Shown piece after piece: positions 35,152 through 44,951 of a DNA stretch of 64,000 nt. The first letter of the stretch is position 1. Each line of letters opens with the position of its first letter. This stretch comes from an uncultured Bacteroides sp. (GTDB taxonomy: Bacteria > Bacteroidota > Bacteroidia > Bacteroidales > Bacteroidaceae). Under the pieces are notes generated by a model that worked only from the letters and a program-made list of their open reading frames with translations, did not search any database and had not been told where the DNA came from. The DNA lies in the NCBI GenBank assembly GCA_944322345.1, contig CALUOO010000013.1:26732-90731 (forward strand), written 5' to 3'. The translations under genes were made by a program, and so were the position numbers.

Positions 35152-36075
35152 TTATTTTTTATTTACTCTAAATTTTTCACATCCGTTTTTAAAGAAATTT
35201 ACAATTTGCTTGGCTGCTGCAATGCCCGCATTAATATTTGCTTCAGCAGTTTGTGCTCCCATTTTCTTTGGAGTAGAAAAGTAACGACCAACAAACTTTT
35301 CTACAAATTCTGAGTTATTAGTCGGAATGATATCTGTTATATATTTAAAATCTGTTCGTTCTTCCATCAATTTTATTAGTTCCACTTCATTAATGACCTC
35401 TTTACGAGCCGTATTAACCAATATGGGGTTTAAAGGCATATTTTTCAATAAGGAATAATTAATTGAATTCTTGGTCTCGGGAGTTGCTGGAATATGAAGA
35501 GAAACAATCTGACATTTTTTGTATAAGTCTTCTGCGGAGTCAACAACATTTACTCCATCTTGCTCCATTACTTCTTTAGGGCAAAAAGCATCATAAGTAT
35601 ATATTTCCATCCCAAATCCTTTAGCGATACGTGCTACAGTGCGTCCTACATTTCCGTACGCATGTATACCTAGTTTTTTCCCTTTTAATTCAATACCTGA
35701 TGTACCATTATAGAAATTGCGAACAGCATATATCATCATGCCTAAAGCTAGTTCAGCTACTGCATTAGCATTTTGCCCAGGCGTATTCATAACGCATATA
35801 TTGCGAGATGTTGCAGCATCTAAATCTATATTGTCATAACCAGCTCCAGCACGTACAATGAGTTGTAAATTCTTTGCTGAATCCATTATTTCAGCATCAA
35901 TGATATCACTACGAATAATGATAGCATTTGACTCTTTTACAGCATTTAAAAGTTCTGATTTATTTGTGTATTTTTCTAATAAGACAAGCTCATAACCGGC
36001 AGCCTCAATTTCTTTACGGATGCCATCTATTGCAATTTTTGCGAAAGGCTTTTCTGTAGCTACAAGTACTTTCAT
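35152..36075 (-). CDS. serA: D-3-phosphoglycerate dehydrogenase, short form
   Basis: 307 residues. IVRAGAGYDNIDLDAATSRNICVMNTPGQNANAVAELALGMM is the 2-hydroxyacid dehydrogenase substrate-binding region; GIHAYGNVGRTVARIAKGFGMEIYTYDAF is the NAD-binding segment (GxxGxxG in place of GxGxxG). It lacks ACT or ASB regulatory domains, so no serine feedback via ACT is expected. Catalyses the first step of serine synthesis; serC, the second step, lies immediately upstream (69 bases), which supports the assignment over other 2-hydroxyacid dehydrogenases. Confidence 0.92.
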   Translation of the reverse strand: MKVLVATEKPFAKIAIDGIRKEIEAAGYELVLLEKYTNKSELLNAVKESNAIIIRSDIIDAEIMDSAKNLQLIVRAGAGYDNIDLDAATSRNICVMNTPGQNANAVAELALGMMIYAVRNFYNGTSGIELKGKKLGIHAYGNVGRTVARIAKGFGMEIYTYDAFCPKEVMEQDGVNVVDSAEDLYKKCQIVSLHIPATPETKNSINYSLLKNMPLNPILVNTARKEVINEVELIKLMEERTDFKYITDIIPTNNSEFVEKFVGRYFSTPKKMGAQTAEANINAGIAAAKQIVNFFKNGCEKFRVNKK

Positions 36076-36144
36076 AATTTTTTACTTTTGGATAATTATT
36101 TAGAACAGGCTTATACTATAAATTATAAACCTGTTTACTATATT

Positions 36145-37215
36145 TTATAAATGAAGTTTTTCAAATTCTTGCATGCAATCAACTAAAGCTTGTACACTTT
36201 CCTTGGGCAAAGCATTATAACAAGAAGCCCGGAAACCTCCTACAGAGCGGTGCCCCTTAATACCAACCATTCCTTTTTCTGTTGCAAATCTTAAGAAATC
36301 AGGTTCCAAATCTTTATATTCTGATGCCATAACAAAGCATATATTCATACGTGAACGATCTTCTTTGGCTGCAGTTCCGATAAATAGTTTATTACGATCA
36401 ATCTCATTATATAAAATTTCGGCTTTTTCAATAGCACGGCGTTCCATTTCTTTTACTCCTCCTTGTGCTTTAATCCAGCGAAGTGTTTGTAAAGCAGCAT
36501 AAATTGGAACTACAGGTGGGGTATTAAACATGGAACCTCCATCAATGTGTGTTTGGTAATTTAACATTGTTGGTATATAGCGTGAAACTTTGCCTACAGC
36601 GTCATTTTTTACAATTACAAAAGTAACACCTGCTGGAGCTAAATTTTTTTGTGCCCCTCCGTAAATACATATATATTTAGAAACATCAATAGGACGTGAA
36701 AAAATGTCAGATGACATGTCTGCAATCATAGGAATTGGAGAGTCAAGATCTTCTTTAAGTTCTGTGCCGAAAATTGTATTATTAGTTGTTATATGGAAAT
36801 AATCAGCATCAGTTGGAATTGTATATTTTTTAGGAATATATGAGTAGTTGTCTTCGGCTGAAGATGCGACTTCTACTACTTCTCCAAATCCTTTAGCTTC
36901 TTTCATAGCTTTTTTAGCCCACGTCCCTGTATTCAAATAAGCAGCTTTTTTCTCAAGAAAATTGTAAGGAACCATACAGAATTCTAGACTTGCTCCGCCT
37001 CCTAAAAATAGCACTGAATAACCATCTGGTATATTTAGTAATTCTTTAAATAATGCTACAGCTTCATCCACTACTGGTTGAAAGTCTTTTGCTCGGTGAC
37101 TGATTTCCATTAAAGAAAGCCCAGAATCATTAAAATTTACGATGGCTTTTGCTGTATTTTCTATTACTTCTTGTGGAAGTATAGATGGTCCTGCATTAAA
37201 GTTATGCTTTTTCAT
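36145..37215 (-). CDS. serC: phosphoserine aminotransferase
   Basis: 356 residues. [26 protein letters not shown], the PLP-lysine motif [13 protein letters not shown], and the C-terminal [20 protein letters not shown] are characteristic of SerC. Class V aminotransferase that turns 3-phosphohydroxypyruvate into phosphoserine; serB is not in the window. First gene of the serine unit, behind a good promoter at 37266-37296. Confidence 0.97.
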   Translation of the reverse strand: MKKHNFNAGPSILPQEVIENTAKAIVNFNDSGLSLMEISHRAKDFQPVVDEAVALFKELLNIPDGYSVLFLGGGASLEFCMVPYNFLEKKAAYLNTGTWAKKAMKEAKGFGEVVEVASSAEDNYSYIPKKYTIPTDADYFHITTNNTIFGTELKEDLDSPIPMIADMSSDIFSRPIDVSKYICIYGGAQKNLAPAGVTFVIVKNDAVGKVSRYIPTMLNYQTHIDGGSMFNTPPVVPIYAALQTLRWIKAQGGVKEMERRAIEKAEILYNEIDRNKLFIGTAAKEDRSRMNICFVMASEYKDLEPDFLRFATEKGMVGIKGHRSVGGFRASCYNALPKESVQALVDCMQEFEKLHL

Positions 37216-37265
37216 TTGATTTTTGTTTTGGGTTTGACAATCTTTTTATTTATATCTTTTGATTG

Positions 37266-37296
37266 CGAAATTACAAGTTTATTTCTGGAAAGCAAA
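37266..37296 (-). promoter_or_regulatory. promoter of the serC operon
   Basis: On the minus strand TTTG (37296-37293), 19 bases, then TAATTTCG (37273-37266), one mismatch from TAnnTTTG; about 50 bases before the serC ATG. Confidence 0.55.
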
Positions 37297-37408
37297 TCTT
37301 TATTGGAAAATTATTATGAAAAAATAAATTTTACTTACTTTTTATCCGTAGATGTCCCTAGTATCCACCATAATGTTATCATTGTAGATAAAATTAATTA
37401 CTGAAAAA

Positions 37409-38743
37409 CTATTTTGCTTTTTCAATAATAGTTTTCATACCTTTTATTTTTTCTCCTTGTACAAGTTTCAATAATATGTTTACTTTCGAACGACTAACAG
37501 CTACAAAAGAATAATGTTCTTTTATGTTAATCATCCCTATATCATCTTTGTTCAGATTCCCTTTTTTATATAAAAATCCTACAATATCTATACGGCTTAT
37601 TTTCTCTTTCTTCCCTTTCCCTATATATAAAGTATCCCAAAGAGGTTGAGGAAAACGAGAAAAACGAATCGGTAATTTAAATGTTTCTATGTCACCTTGA
37701 ATGTATGTTGGTACATTTTCGCTTTCATTTAAAATTAAATATGATGTACCTGTAGTATTCCAGCGTGCAGCACGACCATTGCGGTGGATAAAGGTCTCTT
37801 CATTTATAGGCAGATGATAGTGAATGACATGCTTTATCTCTGCAATATCTAATCCGCGTGCAGCAAGATCTGTAGCTATAAGCACATAGCTACTTCCATT
37901 ACGAAATTTATATAAGGATCGTTCTCTAGCAATTTGTTCCATCCCTCCATGAAAACGTTCTACTGATATTTTTTTCTCTACCAATAGTTTGTATATTCTG
38001 TCTACAGCATCGCGATGATTGCAGAATACAATATATGAACCATGCCCTGATGCACAAAGCAGTTGATAAAGTACTTCTATTTTGTCTTTAGAATTAGCAT
38101 GAACTTTCATTATGGTTAAGCGAGAGTCTACATTATTTTGAATTTTGGGAAGGTAATCCAATTTTATAGTCTGCTCTAGTTTTAAAAAATCGGGTATGTT
38201 CTCAATTTCAGTAGCGGATGAAAGTACCTTTTTTTTTATTCTTGGAAGGTTGTTTACTATCTCACTCATTTCATTTTGGAAGCCTAACTCCAATGATTTG
38301 TCAAATTCATCGATAATCAAAGTATGAATATTGGTAGAATTAATGTTTTTTCTTTTCAAATGGTCTGTAATACGTCCTGGCGTACCGATGATAATTGTGG
38401 GGCAGTTTTGTGCTAGAATTCTTTTTTCTTCACTAATTGAATGTCCCCCATAACAGCATGCACTTGTCCAAGCTGTTTTCATCATCCGAAATACTGTGTC
38501 GATTTGTAAAGCAAGTTCGCGTGAAGGAACAAGAATCATAGCTTGAACTTTATGTTTTTCAGAATGTAATGAATTCAATAAAGGTAATAAATAAGCCAAT
38601 GTCTTTCCAGATCCGGTTGGAGATAAAAGGATAATATCTTTCTTTGCAGAGAATATTTTTAAGACATTCTCCTGCATTAGAGTGAGCTTTTCAATTTTTA
38701 AATTGTGAAGTGATTGTATGATGATGTTATTTGTTTTCAGCAT
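37409..38743 (-). CDS. DEAD-box RNA helicase, DbpA-like
   Basis: 444 residues. Motif I SPTGSGKT, Ia PSRELALQ, Ib TPGRI, motif II as DEFD instead of DEAD, motif III SAT, then IVFCNH, TDLAARGLDI and HRNGRAAR of the second RecA domain. The C-terminal 70 residues (KISRIDIVGFLYKKGNLNKDDIGMINIKEHYSFVAV) match the DbpA RNA-binding domain, which binds 23S rRNA hairpin 92. Role in large-subunit assembly is likely. Stands alone. Confidence 0.9.
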   Translation of the reverse strand: MLKTNNIIIQSLHNLKIEKLTLMQENVLKIFSAKKDIILLSPTGSGKTLAYLLPLLNSLHSEKHKVQAMILVPSRELALQIDTVFRMMKTAWTSACCYGGHSISEEKRILAQNCPTIIIGTPGRITDHLKRKNINSTNIHTLIIDEFDKSLELGFQNEMSEIVNNLPRIKKKVLSSATEIENIPDFLKLEQTIKLDYLPKIQNNVDSRLTIMKVHANSKDKIEVLYQLLCASGHGSYIVFCNHRDAVDRIYKLLVEKKISVERFHGGMEQIARERSLYKFRNGSSYVLIATDLAARGLDIAEIKHVIHYHLPINEETFIHRNGRAARWNTTGTSYLILNESENVPTYIQGDIETFKLPIRFSRFPQPLWDTLYIGKGKKEKISRIDIVGFLYKKGNLNKDDIGMINIKEHYSFVAVSRSKVNILLKLVQGEKIKGMKTIIEKAK

Positions 38744-38811
38744 CAGTGCAGTGTTAAGGATTGTGCGGAAATAGTTTTAGTTTAGGATTGGTAATTAGAT
38801 TATTTGTGTAT

Positions 38812-38855
38812 AAATGCCCCTAAAAGTTTCTTTGTTTTAACTTTTAGAGGCATTT
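38812..38855 (-). terminator. terminator after the phosphohexomutase gene
   Basis: A 17-bp stem with one mismatch (38812-38828 with 38839-38855, core CTAAAAGTT/AACTTTTAG) next to the stop of the leftward gene; the minus-strand T run is short. Confidence 0.65.
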
Positions 38856-38863
38856 TCATCTTA

Positions 38864-40609
38864 TTAAATTCCTAATGATTTTTTGATAGCTTCTATCTTC
38901 TCAATAGATTCTGCTTCAGCTGATACATAACAATTGCGGCATCCCATTGTCCCTTTTACTTCTATATAGAATTTTATTTTAGGTTCTGTTCCTGATGGGC
39001 GAATAGATACTTTGCTTTCATCTTCCATAAAATATTGAAGTACATTAGAAGGTTCAGGCATGTTAATAGTAGTCTTATTCCCACATGCATCTACTTGAAT
39101 TAAAGTCTTATAATCTTTGCTTAAGATTACTTTTGAATTGCCTAATTCTTGTGGAGGATTATTGCGATAATTTTCCATCATTGCTTTAATCGCTTCTGCT
39201 CCACTTTTTCCGGGCTTCACGACATTTATTGTAAACTCTTTGGAGTATCCATATTCTACATAAATATCCAATAATAATTGGTACAATGATTTTCCATTAT
39301 CTTTTGCCCATGCTGCTACTTCTGCAATCAGACAGCAAGCTGATACAGCATCTTTATCACGTACAAAATCTTCGGCCAAGAAACCGTAGCTCTCTTCGCC
39401 ACCTCCAATATATTTTTGCTTGCCTTCTCGTAAACGGATTTCACGTGCAATCCATTTGAATCCAGTATAGCAATCAAGCATCTCGATGTTGTTCTTTTTC
39501 GCTATTTTTTTGATGAGCTCTGTAGTTACAATTGTTTTTACACAGAATTCATTACCTTTAATCTTTCCTAGTTGCTTATATTGAGTTAGAATGTAATAAA
39601 GGTACATCATACAGGTTTGATTACCATTAATAAGTACCCATTCTCCTTTGTCATCTTTACAAGCAATACCCACACGATCTGCGTCAGGATCGGAAGCCAT
39701 AACAAGTTCAGCATTTATTTTCTTTGCTAAATTAATAGCCATTGTTAATGCTTCTGCATTTTCTGGATTCGGAGAAACTACAGTGGAAAAATTACCATCT
39801 TTCACCATCTGTTCAGGAACAGTAAATACATTTTCAAATCCCCACATTTTCAATGCACGAGGAATTAGCATCATCCCTGTTCCATGAATTGGAGTGTAAA
39901 CAATTTTCATTTCTTTTTGATGGCTAATTGCTTCCGGATCAATAGAGACAGTTTTAACGGCATCAAGATATGCTCTGTCAATTTCTTCACCGATAATTTG
40001 AATTAATTCAGGATTGCCTTCAAATTTTATTTCTGATGCTGAAGCTATTTTGTTAACTTCATCAATAATACCCTTATCATGAGGAGCAAGTACTTGTGCA
40101 CCATCATCCCAATATGCTTTATATCCATTATATTCTTTAGGATTATGAGATGCAGTTAGTATGATTCCGCTTTGACATCCTAAATGGCGAATGGCAAAAG
40201 ACATTTCCGGAGTTGGTCGCATGTCTTCAAATAAATATACCTTAATGCCATTGGCTGAGAATATGTTGGCAGATGTTTCGGCAAATAAACGGCTATTATT
40301 TCGGCAGTCGTGCCCTACTACAACTGAGATTTGGGGTAAATCTTTGAAATTCTTTTTCAAATAATTGGAAAGTCCTTGTGTTGCTGCACCTACAGTATAA
40401 ATGTTCATGCGGTTGCTTCCAACTCCCATAATACCACGCAATCCACCTGTACCGAATTCTAAGTCCTTATAGAAAGCTTCGACTAGTTCTGTCTTATCTT
40501 GGCTTTCCAACATTCGCTTCACTTCTGATTGAGTTTCAGCATCATAAGCTGCCGTAAGCCACTTTTGGGCTTTTTCTGTAACCTGTTTAATAAGTTCTTG
40601 ATTTTCCAT
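38864..40609 (-). CDS. phosphoglucomutase/phosphomannomutase (alpha-D-phosphohexomutase)
   Basis: 581 residues. TASHNPKEYNGYKAYW holds the phosphoserine loop (Ser in TASHNP), DPDADRVGIA the metal-binding loop, GGGEESYG the sugar-binding loop, and RPSGTEPKIKFYI the phosphate-binding loop. Length and EWVLINGNQ/TCMMYLYYIL match the long PgcA/PGM2-like subfamily that interconverts glucose-1- and glucose-6-phosphate. A TACATTTG box lies upstream at 40665-40672. Confidence 0.95.
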   Translation of the reverse strand: MENQELIKQVTEKAQKWLTAAYDAETQSEVKRMLESQDKTELVEAFYKDLEFGTGGLRGIMGVGSNRMNIYTVGAATQGLSNYLKKNFKDLPQISVVVGHDCRNNSRLFAETSANIFSANGIKVYLFEDMRPTPEMSFAIRHLGCQSGIILTASHNPKEYNGYKAYWDDGAQVLAPHDKGIIDEVNKIASASEIKFEGNPELIQIIGEEIDRAYLDAVKTVSIDPEAISHQKEMKIVYTPIHGTGMMLIPRALKMWGFENVFTVPEQMVKDGNFSTVVSPNPENAEALTMAINLAKKINAELVMASDPDADRVGIACKDDKGEWVLINGNQTCMMYLYYILTQYKQLGKIKGNEFCVKTIVTTELIKKIAKKNNIEMLDCYTGFKWIAREIRLREGKQKYIGGGEESYGFLAEDFVRDKDAVSACCLIAEVAAWAKDNGKSLYQLLLDIYVEYGYSKEFTINVVKPGKSGAEAIKAMMENYRNNPPQELGNSKVILSKDYKTLIQVDACGNKTTINMPEPSNVLQYFMEDESKVSIRPSGTEPKIKFYIEVKGTMGCRNCYVSAEAESIEKIEAIKKSLGI

Positions 40610-40664
40610 CTTACTTATCGTATTTGTTAAATTAAAAAATATTCATTATCTCTTATTAATAACG

Positions 40665-40672
40665 CAAATGTA
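40665..40672 (-). promoter_or_regulatory. -7 box for the phosphohexomutase gene
   Basis: Reverse complement TACATTTG, an exact TAnnTTTG match, about 55 bases before the ATG; no clear -33 box. Confidence 0.4.
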
Positions 40673-40850
40673 GAGTAATAAGTTTATAATTCCTATTTGA
40701 TACTCATCTAAAATTTACATATAAATATTTTATGGGTAAATGGAATTTGGGAACTTGTATGTTCTTTGGTTGATAATTTAATGAATATCAATGGCCTAAA
40801 AATGTGATTTCACAAATAAAGATTTTAATGTTTATTAATCTCCCAATTCT

Positions 40851-42488
40851 TTATTTTACCAAATACCTTTCGCCTGTCTGTTTGATATATTCTTTTAAAA
40901 ATTCAGATGAGTATCCCGGGCGCAAAACTCCAGCAGGTTGTCCAATAGAGTTACGCTCAAATTTTCCGTTTTGTACTCTTTTTACTACTCCATCATTATA
41001 CTTTACAATAAGGAAAGTTCCCAGTTGTTTCCAAGTATCCAATGTAGATTGTGCTGTCATATTTGTATAATTGGTCAAAAAAACAATCGCTGCATTTTTA
41101 TCTTTTTCCAATAACTTTGCAGCCATATCTTCAATGCCGTCCTGAGCCTGATTGAAAGTCTCTTCCAAATTTTTTTGTGTACTTCTTACATCTTCAATCA
41201 TCTGATTATAGCGGGGATATACCATGTTTGCTACCCAATTGAATATCCAAAAAGCAGAATTCCAAGAAAAAGTAATATAATCGGCACCTTCTATTCTAGT
41301 ATAACACGCAGGAGCTTTTGTCACACAACAATATACAGGCGTAAATACAGTCATATTTGCATCATCTGTACCAAACCAGAGTACTCCACCTATTGGGTCT
41401 GGCTTTTCTGCTCGCATCTGTGCTACAAAAACAAAACCACTTTGCTGGGTAGAAATAGGACGTTCATGAAAATATTCTTTACCGTCTACTTTAAAATTTA
41501 AAGGAGAAAGACGATATGGAGTCTTATAAGGTCCAGCACCAAAGTCATTAGATAGGTCCAAAGGGGTTCCTTCGTAATGGTCACGCATCATGTCTTTTAC
41601 ATCCTGTACTGAAATTTTTCGATTAGGCTTTATAAAAAGGGGCATAGGTTCATCTGTTTTACCTTCAATATAAGAAAGATATTCCTTCCCATAATCAGTA
41701 AAACGATTGAAATAACTCCATACACGTGCTTCGCAGAAACGCCGTGCTCCAAAATCAAGAGGTGCATAAGCATCTGCAAAACTAAAATCTTTATTTACTC
41801 CTGTAAAATATCCTTTTTCACGTGCAAAAGAAATAACATCGTGTGAGAATAAACAGTTCTCTTTATCATTCATATCAAAATGATGGATACGTGATTGATT
41901 AGCATGTGCAGAAATGCAATCATCAGGTATACGTACTGCTACCCAAACAGCTCCACGTACTCCAGGGCCTTTGCCTATCATCTCCATAATCCATATTTCA
42001 TTGGGATCTGCTATGGTGAAAGATTCTCCTGAACTATAATATCCATATTGTTGAACTAGCTCTGTCATTATCTTTATTGCTTCACGAGCAGTACGAGAAC
42101 GTTGTAAACCAATATAAATCAGACTTCCATAGTCAATAATACCTGTTGTATCGATTAATTCGGTGCGACCTCCAAAAGTAGTTTCTCCGATTGTTACCTG
42201 ATATTCATTCATATTACCGATTACGTTATAAGTCTGCCGTGCTTGTTCGATTTCACCTAAATATTTCCCCGTGTCCCATTCATAGACTTTCATCATAGTA
42301 CCTTTAGCGTAAGTAGCCGCAGGATAATGATATAACTCTCCAAATAGCCCATAGGAGTCTGCTGAATAAGAAACAATTGTTGAGCCATCAGTTGATGCAT
42401 TTTTTCCAACTATTAAATTTGTACAAGCAAACGAGCCTGTTACTACTCCCAGTAACATGGCAGTACATAAAATAAACTTCCTTCTCAT
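40851..42488 (-). CDS. C69-family dipeptidase (N-terminal nucleophile hydrolase)
   Basis: 545 residues. The signal peptide ends ...VTGSFA and the next residue is Cys22 in CTNLIVGKNASTDGSTIV, the N-terminal nucleophile of peptidase family C69; cleavage of the signal would itself expose the catalytic Cys. GETTFGGR, GSLIYIGLQRSRTAREAI, SFTIADPNEIWIMEM and SAHANQSRIH are further family motifs. An exported dipeptidase. Starts 28 bases after the M23 peptidase gene, probably co-transcribed. Confidence 0.93.
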   Translation of the reverse strand: MRRKFILCTAMLLGVVTGSFACTNLIVGKNASTDGSTIVSYSADSYGLFGELYHYPAATYAKGTMMKVYEWDTGKYLGEIEQARQTYNVIGNMNEYQVTIGETTFGGRTELIDTTGIIDYGSLIYIGLQRSRTAREAIKIMTELVQQYGYYSSGESFTIADPNEIWIMEMIGKGPGVRGAVWVAVRIPDDCISAHANQSRIHHFDMNDKENCLFSHDVISFAREKGYFTGVNKDFSFADAYAPLDFGARRFCEARVWSYFNRFTDYGKEYLSYIEGKTDEPMPLFIKPNRKISVQDVKDMMRDHYEGTPLDLSNDFGAGPYKTPYRLSPLNFKVDGKEYFHERPISTQQSGFVFVAQMRAEKPDPIGGVLWFGTDDANMTVFTPVYCCVTKAPACYTRIEGADYITFSWNSAFWIFNWVANMVYPRYNQMIEDVRSTQKNLEETFNQAQDGIEDMAAKLLEKDKNAAIVFLTNYTNMTAQSTLDTWKQLGTFLIVKYNDGVVKRVQNGKFERNSIGQPAGVLRPGYSSEFLKEYIKQTGERYLVK

Positions 42489-42516
42489 ACTTGATATTGA
42501 ATTTGTATTTTAATTA

Positions 42517-44178
42517 TTACCAAAAGAAACGGTCATTGATTAGTTTTGTATTTCCACATTCATCTGTTACTGTAAGTTCTACGATATGCTCCTTTCCCTT
42601 TTTTACATACTTTGGGTCAATTTTATATTCCCAATAAGGTTTTGTAATATTGGGACGACCAAAGAGAGCATATTTCCCATCGATCGTACCTCGATATGAT
42701 GATATTCCTGTTTCTTTGTCTTTTATTTTATAAATAATTTTGCCGTTTTTTCTCCATTGTTGCTTATTTATAGCAACAACTTCCGGGGCAATCGTATCAA
42801 TTGCTACAACATAAGTTCCTAGCTCAAAAATCTTGGTTTTTATGTAACCATTTTCATATTTCCCTCCTACACTATACTTAGTCCCTTTAGGAGTAATGCA
42901 TGCCACATAATACTTTGTTGTGTCTGTTAAAGGTTTTCTTCGTAAACCTATTTGTAAATCGCATGCTGTATGCAAGGGAACTATATGGTCAGTCAGTTGA
43001 TAAATATACGAGACATATTCATTATTAGTACTATCTGTACTCATTTTATATTTTAAAAGTACATTGTCATACAATACACCTTTAGGAACGACAAGGCTTA
43101 AGCCAAGTTCATGTAAATAGTTTGTTCGATCCCATGCAAAAAAGTATTTATCATTGTATTTTTTTTGAAGAATCGATTGTTCCCGACCATGTATAACAAA
43201 ACGATAGTATGAAGTATTGCCAAACACATCTTTCAATGTGTATACAAAATGATAATCGCGTTCTTCGTCAATGGTAACAAGTCCTCTATTCCCATTAAAA
43301 GTTTTCAACATGCGCAAGGTATTTCCCGGTTCAATAAATGATTTCATATATTGTCCATATGTCCATGAATTTATCATTCGATTTTCTTCTTGCGAAAAAC
43401 GATTGACGGTACTACGGAAAATCTCTTTGCCATCTACGGCTAAGGATACTGAATAAACTCCATAATGATTGCTTACTCCGTCCATATAATCGTAAGCTTT
43501 GATGCCTACTCCTATAACTCCCCAGGCTTCTATAGGACGTATATTTACAAGGGAGAAAGCAATCTGCTCTTGTTTTCCTTCTACAACGCCTTTTCCCCAT
43601 TGGGGAAACAACATAATGCTCTCCGCCTTAGGAGGTCGAGTGTCTTTTACTTTTGATAAAAAAAAAGGCATTGGATCAACATAATCACCAGATTCTGTTT
43701 CTAATACGTCCAGATGTAAATGAGGACCAAATGAATATCCTGTATTTCCGCTCCATGCTATTTGTTGACCAGCTTTTACAGGATATTCATTCGGCTCAGG
43801 AATAATTTCTATTTCCCAACTTTCTTTTTCATATTGAAGCTGCTTCACACGATCGGCTATCGGAGATAAAAAACTTTGTAGATGCCGATTGATAGTTGAG
43901 TAACCATTATCATAACAAACGTCTAGTACATACCCTGAGCCATTAGTAACTCTAATTCGAGAAATATAGCCATTTCCCAATGCACGGACAGGCTTTCCTG
44001 TTACTCCTCCAGTCTTAAAATCTAGTCCTCCATGAAAATGATTAGCTCGAAGTTCTCCGAAATTACCACTAAAAGTAAGAGGAAAATCAAATGGAGGGAC
44101 AAAATTTTGCATTTTTTTCTCTTGAGCTATTCCTTTTAATGAACAGCAAATAAATATGAACACAATATATTTTATCAT
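42517..44178 (-). CDS. M23-family metallopeptidase (peptidoglycan endopeptidase-like)
   Basis: 553 residues from the ATG at 44178. A longer frame to 44229 is unlikely because a full promoter (44199-44230) lies within it, and the signal peptide MIKYIVFIFICCSLKGIAQ begins at 44178. Residues about 40-50 (NHFHGGLDFKTGG) give the first zinc ligands (HxxxD), and HLHLDV around 155 the third; this is the LytM/M23 fold. The long C-terminal part is beta-rich. Predicted periplasmic or outer-membrane-associated wall hydrolase; likely an operon with the C69 dipeptidase. Confidence 0.92.
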   Translation of the reverse strand: MIKYIVFIFICCSLKGIAQEKKMQNFVPPFDFPLTFSGNFGELRANHFHGGLDFKTGGVTGKPVRALGNGYISRIRVTNGSGYVLDVCYDNGYSTINRHLQSFLSPIADRVKQLQYEKESWEIEIIPEPNEYPVKAGQQIAWSGNTGYSFGPHLHLDVLETESGDYVDPMPFFLSKVKDTRPPKAESIMLFPQWGKGVVEGKQEQIAFSLVNIRPIEAWGVIGVGIKAYDYMDGVSNHYGVYSVSLAVDGKEIFRSTVNRFSQEENRMINSWTYGQYMKSFIEPGNTLRMLKTFNGNRGLVTIDEERDYHFVYTLKDVFGNTSYYRFVIHGREQSILQKKYNDKYFFAWDRTNYLHELGLSLVVPKGVLYDNVLLKYKMSTDSTNNEYVSYIYQLTDHIVPLHTACDLQIGLRRKPLTDTTKYYVACITPKGTKYSVGGKYENGYIKTKIFELGTYVVAIDTIAPEVVAINKQQWRKNGKIIYKIKDKETGISSYRGTIDGKYALFGRPNITKPYWEYKIDPKYVKKGKEHIVELTVTDECGNTKLINDRFFW

Positions 44179-44198
44179 ACATCTATTTCTTTTCTGTG

Positions 44199-44230
44199 CA
44201 AAAGTACATTTTCGCATTTGATAATACAAT
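44199..44230 (-). promoter_or_regulatory. promoter of the M23-C69 peptidase unit
   Basis: On the minus strand ATTG (44230-44227), 20 bases, then TACTTTTG (44206-44199). It fixes the start of the M23 gene at 44178. Confidence 0.7.
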
Positions 44231-44485
44231 TTCTAGTACGAATAGAAATATTAATATGTTAATAAACATTATGTATTATGAGGGTAATTACGTACAATGG
44301 ATATACACATTATAAAATATATTGTCTTGCTAATACCTAATCGATTTTGGGGAATGATTAAATAGGTGGAATTGAAAGAACAAAAATATGGATGGAATTA
44401 GCTTTTAATAAGAGGAATGTGAATATATGAAGGATGCTGTCTATAGAAAAATTGGGTAATTGCTTTACAGTTCATAAATAATGCT

Positions 44486-44493
44486 TAAATTTG
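44486..44493 (+). promoter_or_regulatory. -7 box for the rseC-rnf operon
   Basis: TAAATTTG, an exact TAnnTTTG match 28 bases before the rseC ATG; TTG at 44460-44462 is a loose -33 candidate. The 44231-44485 gap holds nothing else I can identify. Confidence 0.5.
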
Positions 44494-44521
44494 CCGCAAT
44501 TTGTAATGCTGAGTTTGCAAA

Positions 44522-44944
44522 ATGACGAATATAATAGAACATGCAGGTATCGTGGAAAACATACAGGATTCCCATGTAAGAGTACGGATTACTCAGGTGT
44601 CTGGTTGTGCTACATGTAGCGCAAAGGGGTATTGTTCCTCGGCTGATAAAAGCGATAAGATTATCGATGTTACAACTGCTGATGGATCTACATATCATAT
44701 TGGCGATAAAGTAAAAGTCCAAGGTAAGACTTCTATAGGATTGTTGGCGGTGTTATTAGCATTTATTTTCCCTTTCTTTTTGATAATCATTACTTTATTT
44801 GTTTCTAAGATATATGTGAATAATGAGTTGTATGTAGCTCTTTTTTCATTATTGGTTCTTATACCGTATTATTTAATATTATGGTTAAATAAGACACGTT
44901 TAAAACGAAACTTTTCATTTACTATAAAACCTATAAATATTTGA
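44522..44944 (+). CDS. rseC: RseC/RsxC-associated membrane protein (SoxR-reducing system family)
   Basis: 140 residues. An N-terminal beta domain with the Cys cluster GCATCSAKGYC at about 28-38, then two transmembrane helices (about 72-95 and 101-119). This is the RseC domain, often the first gene of Rnf operons, and may serve cluster assembly or redox sensing of the complex. Seven bases separate it from rnfB. Confidence 0.92.
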   Translation: MTNIIEHAGIVENIQDSHVRVRITQVSGCATCSAKGYCSSADKSDKIIDVTTADGSTYHIGDKVKVQGKTSIGLLAVLLAFIFPFFLIIITLFVSKIYVNNELYVALFSLLVLIPYYLILWLNKTRLKRNFSFTIKPINI

Positions 44945-44951
44945 AGAACGT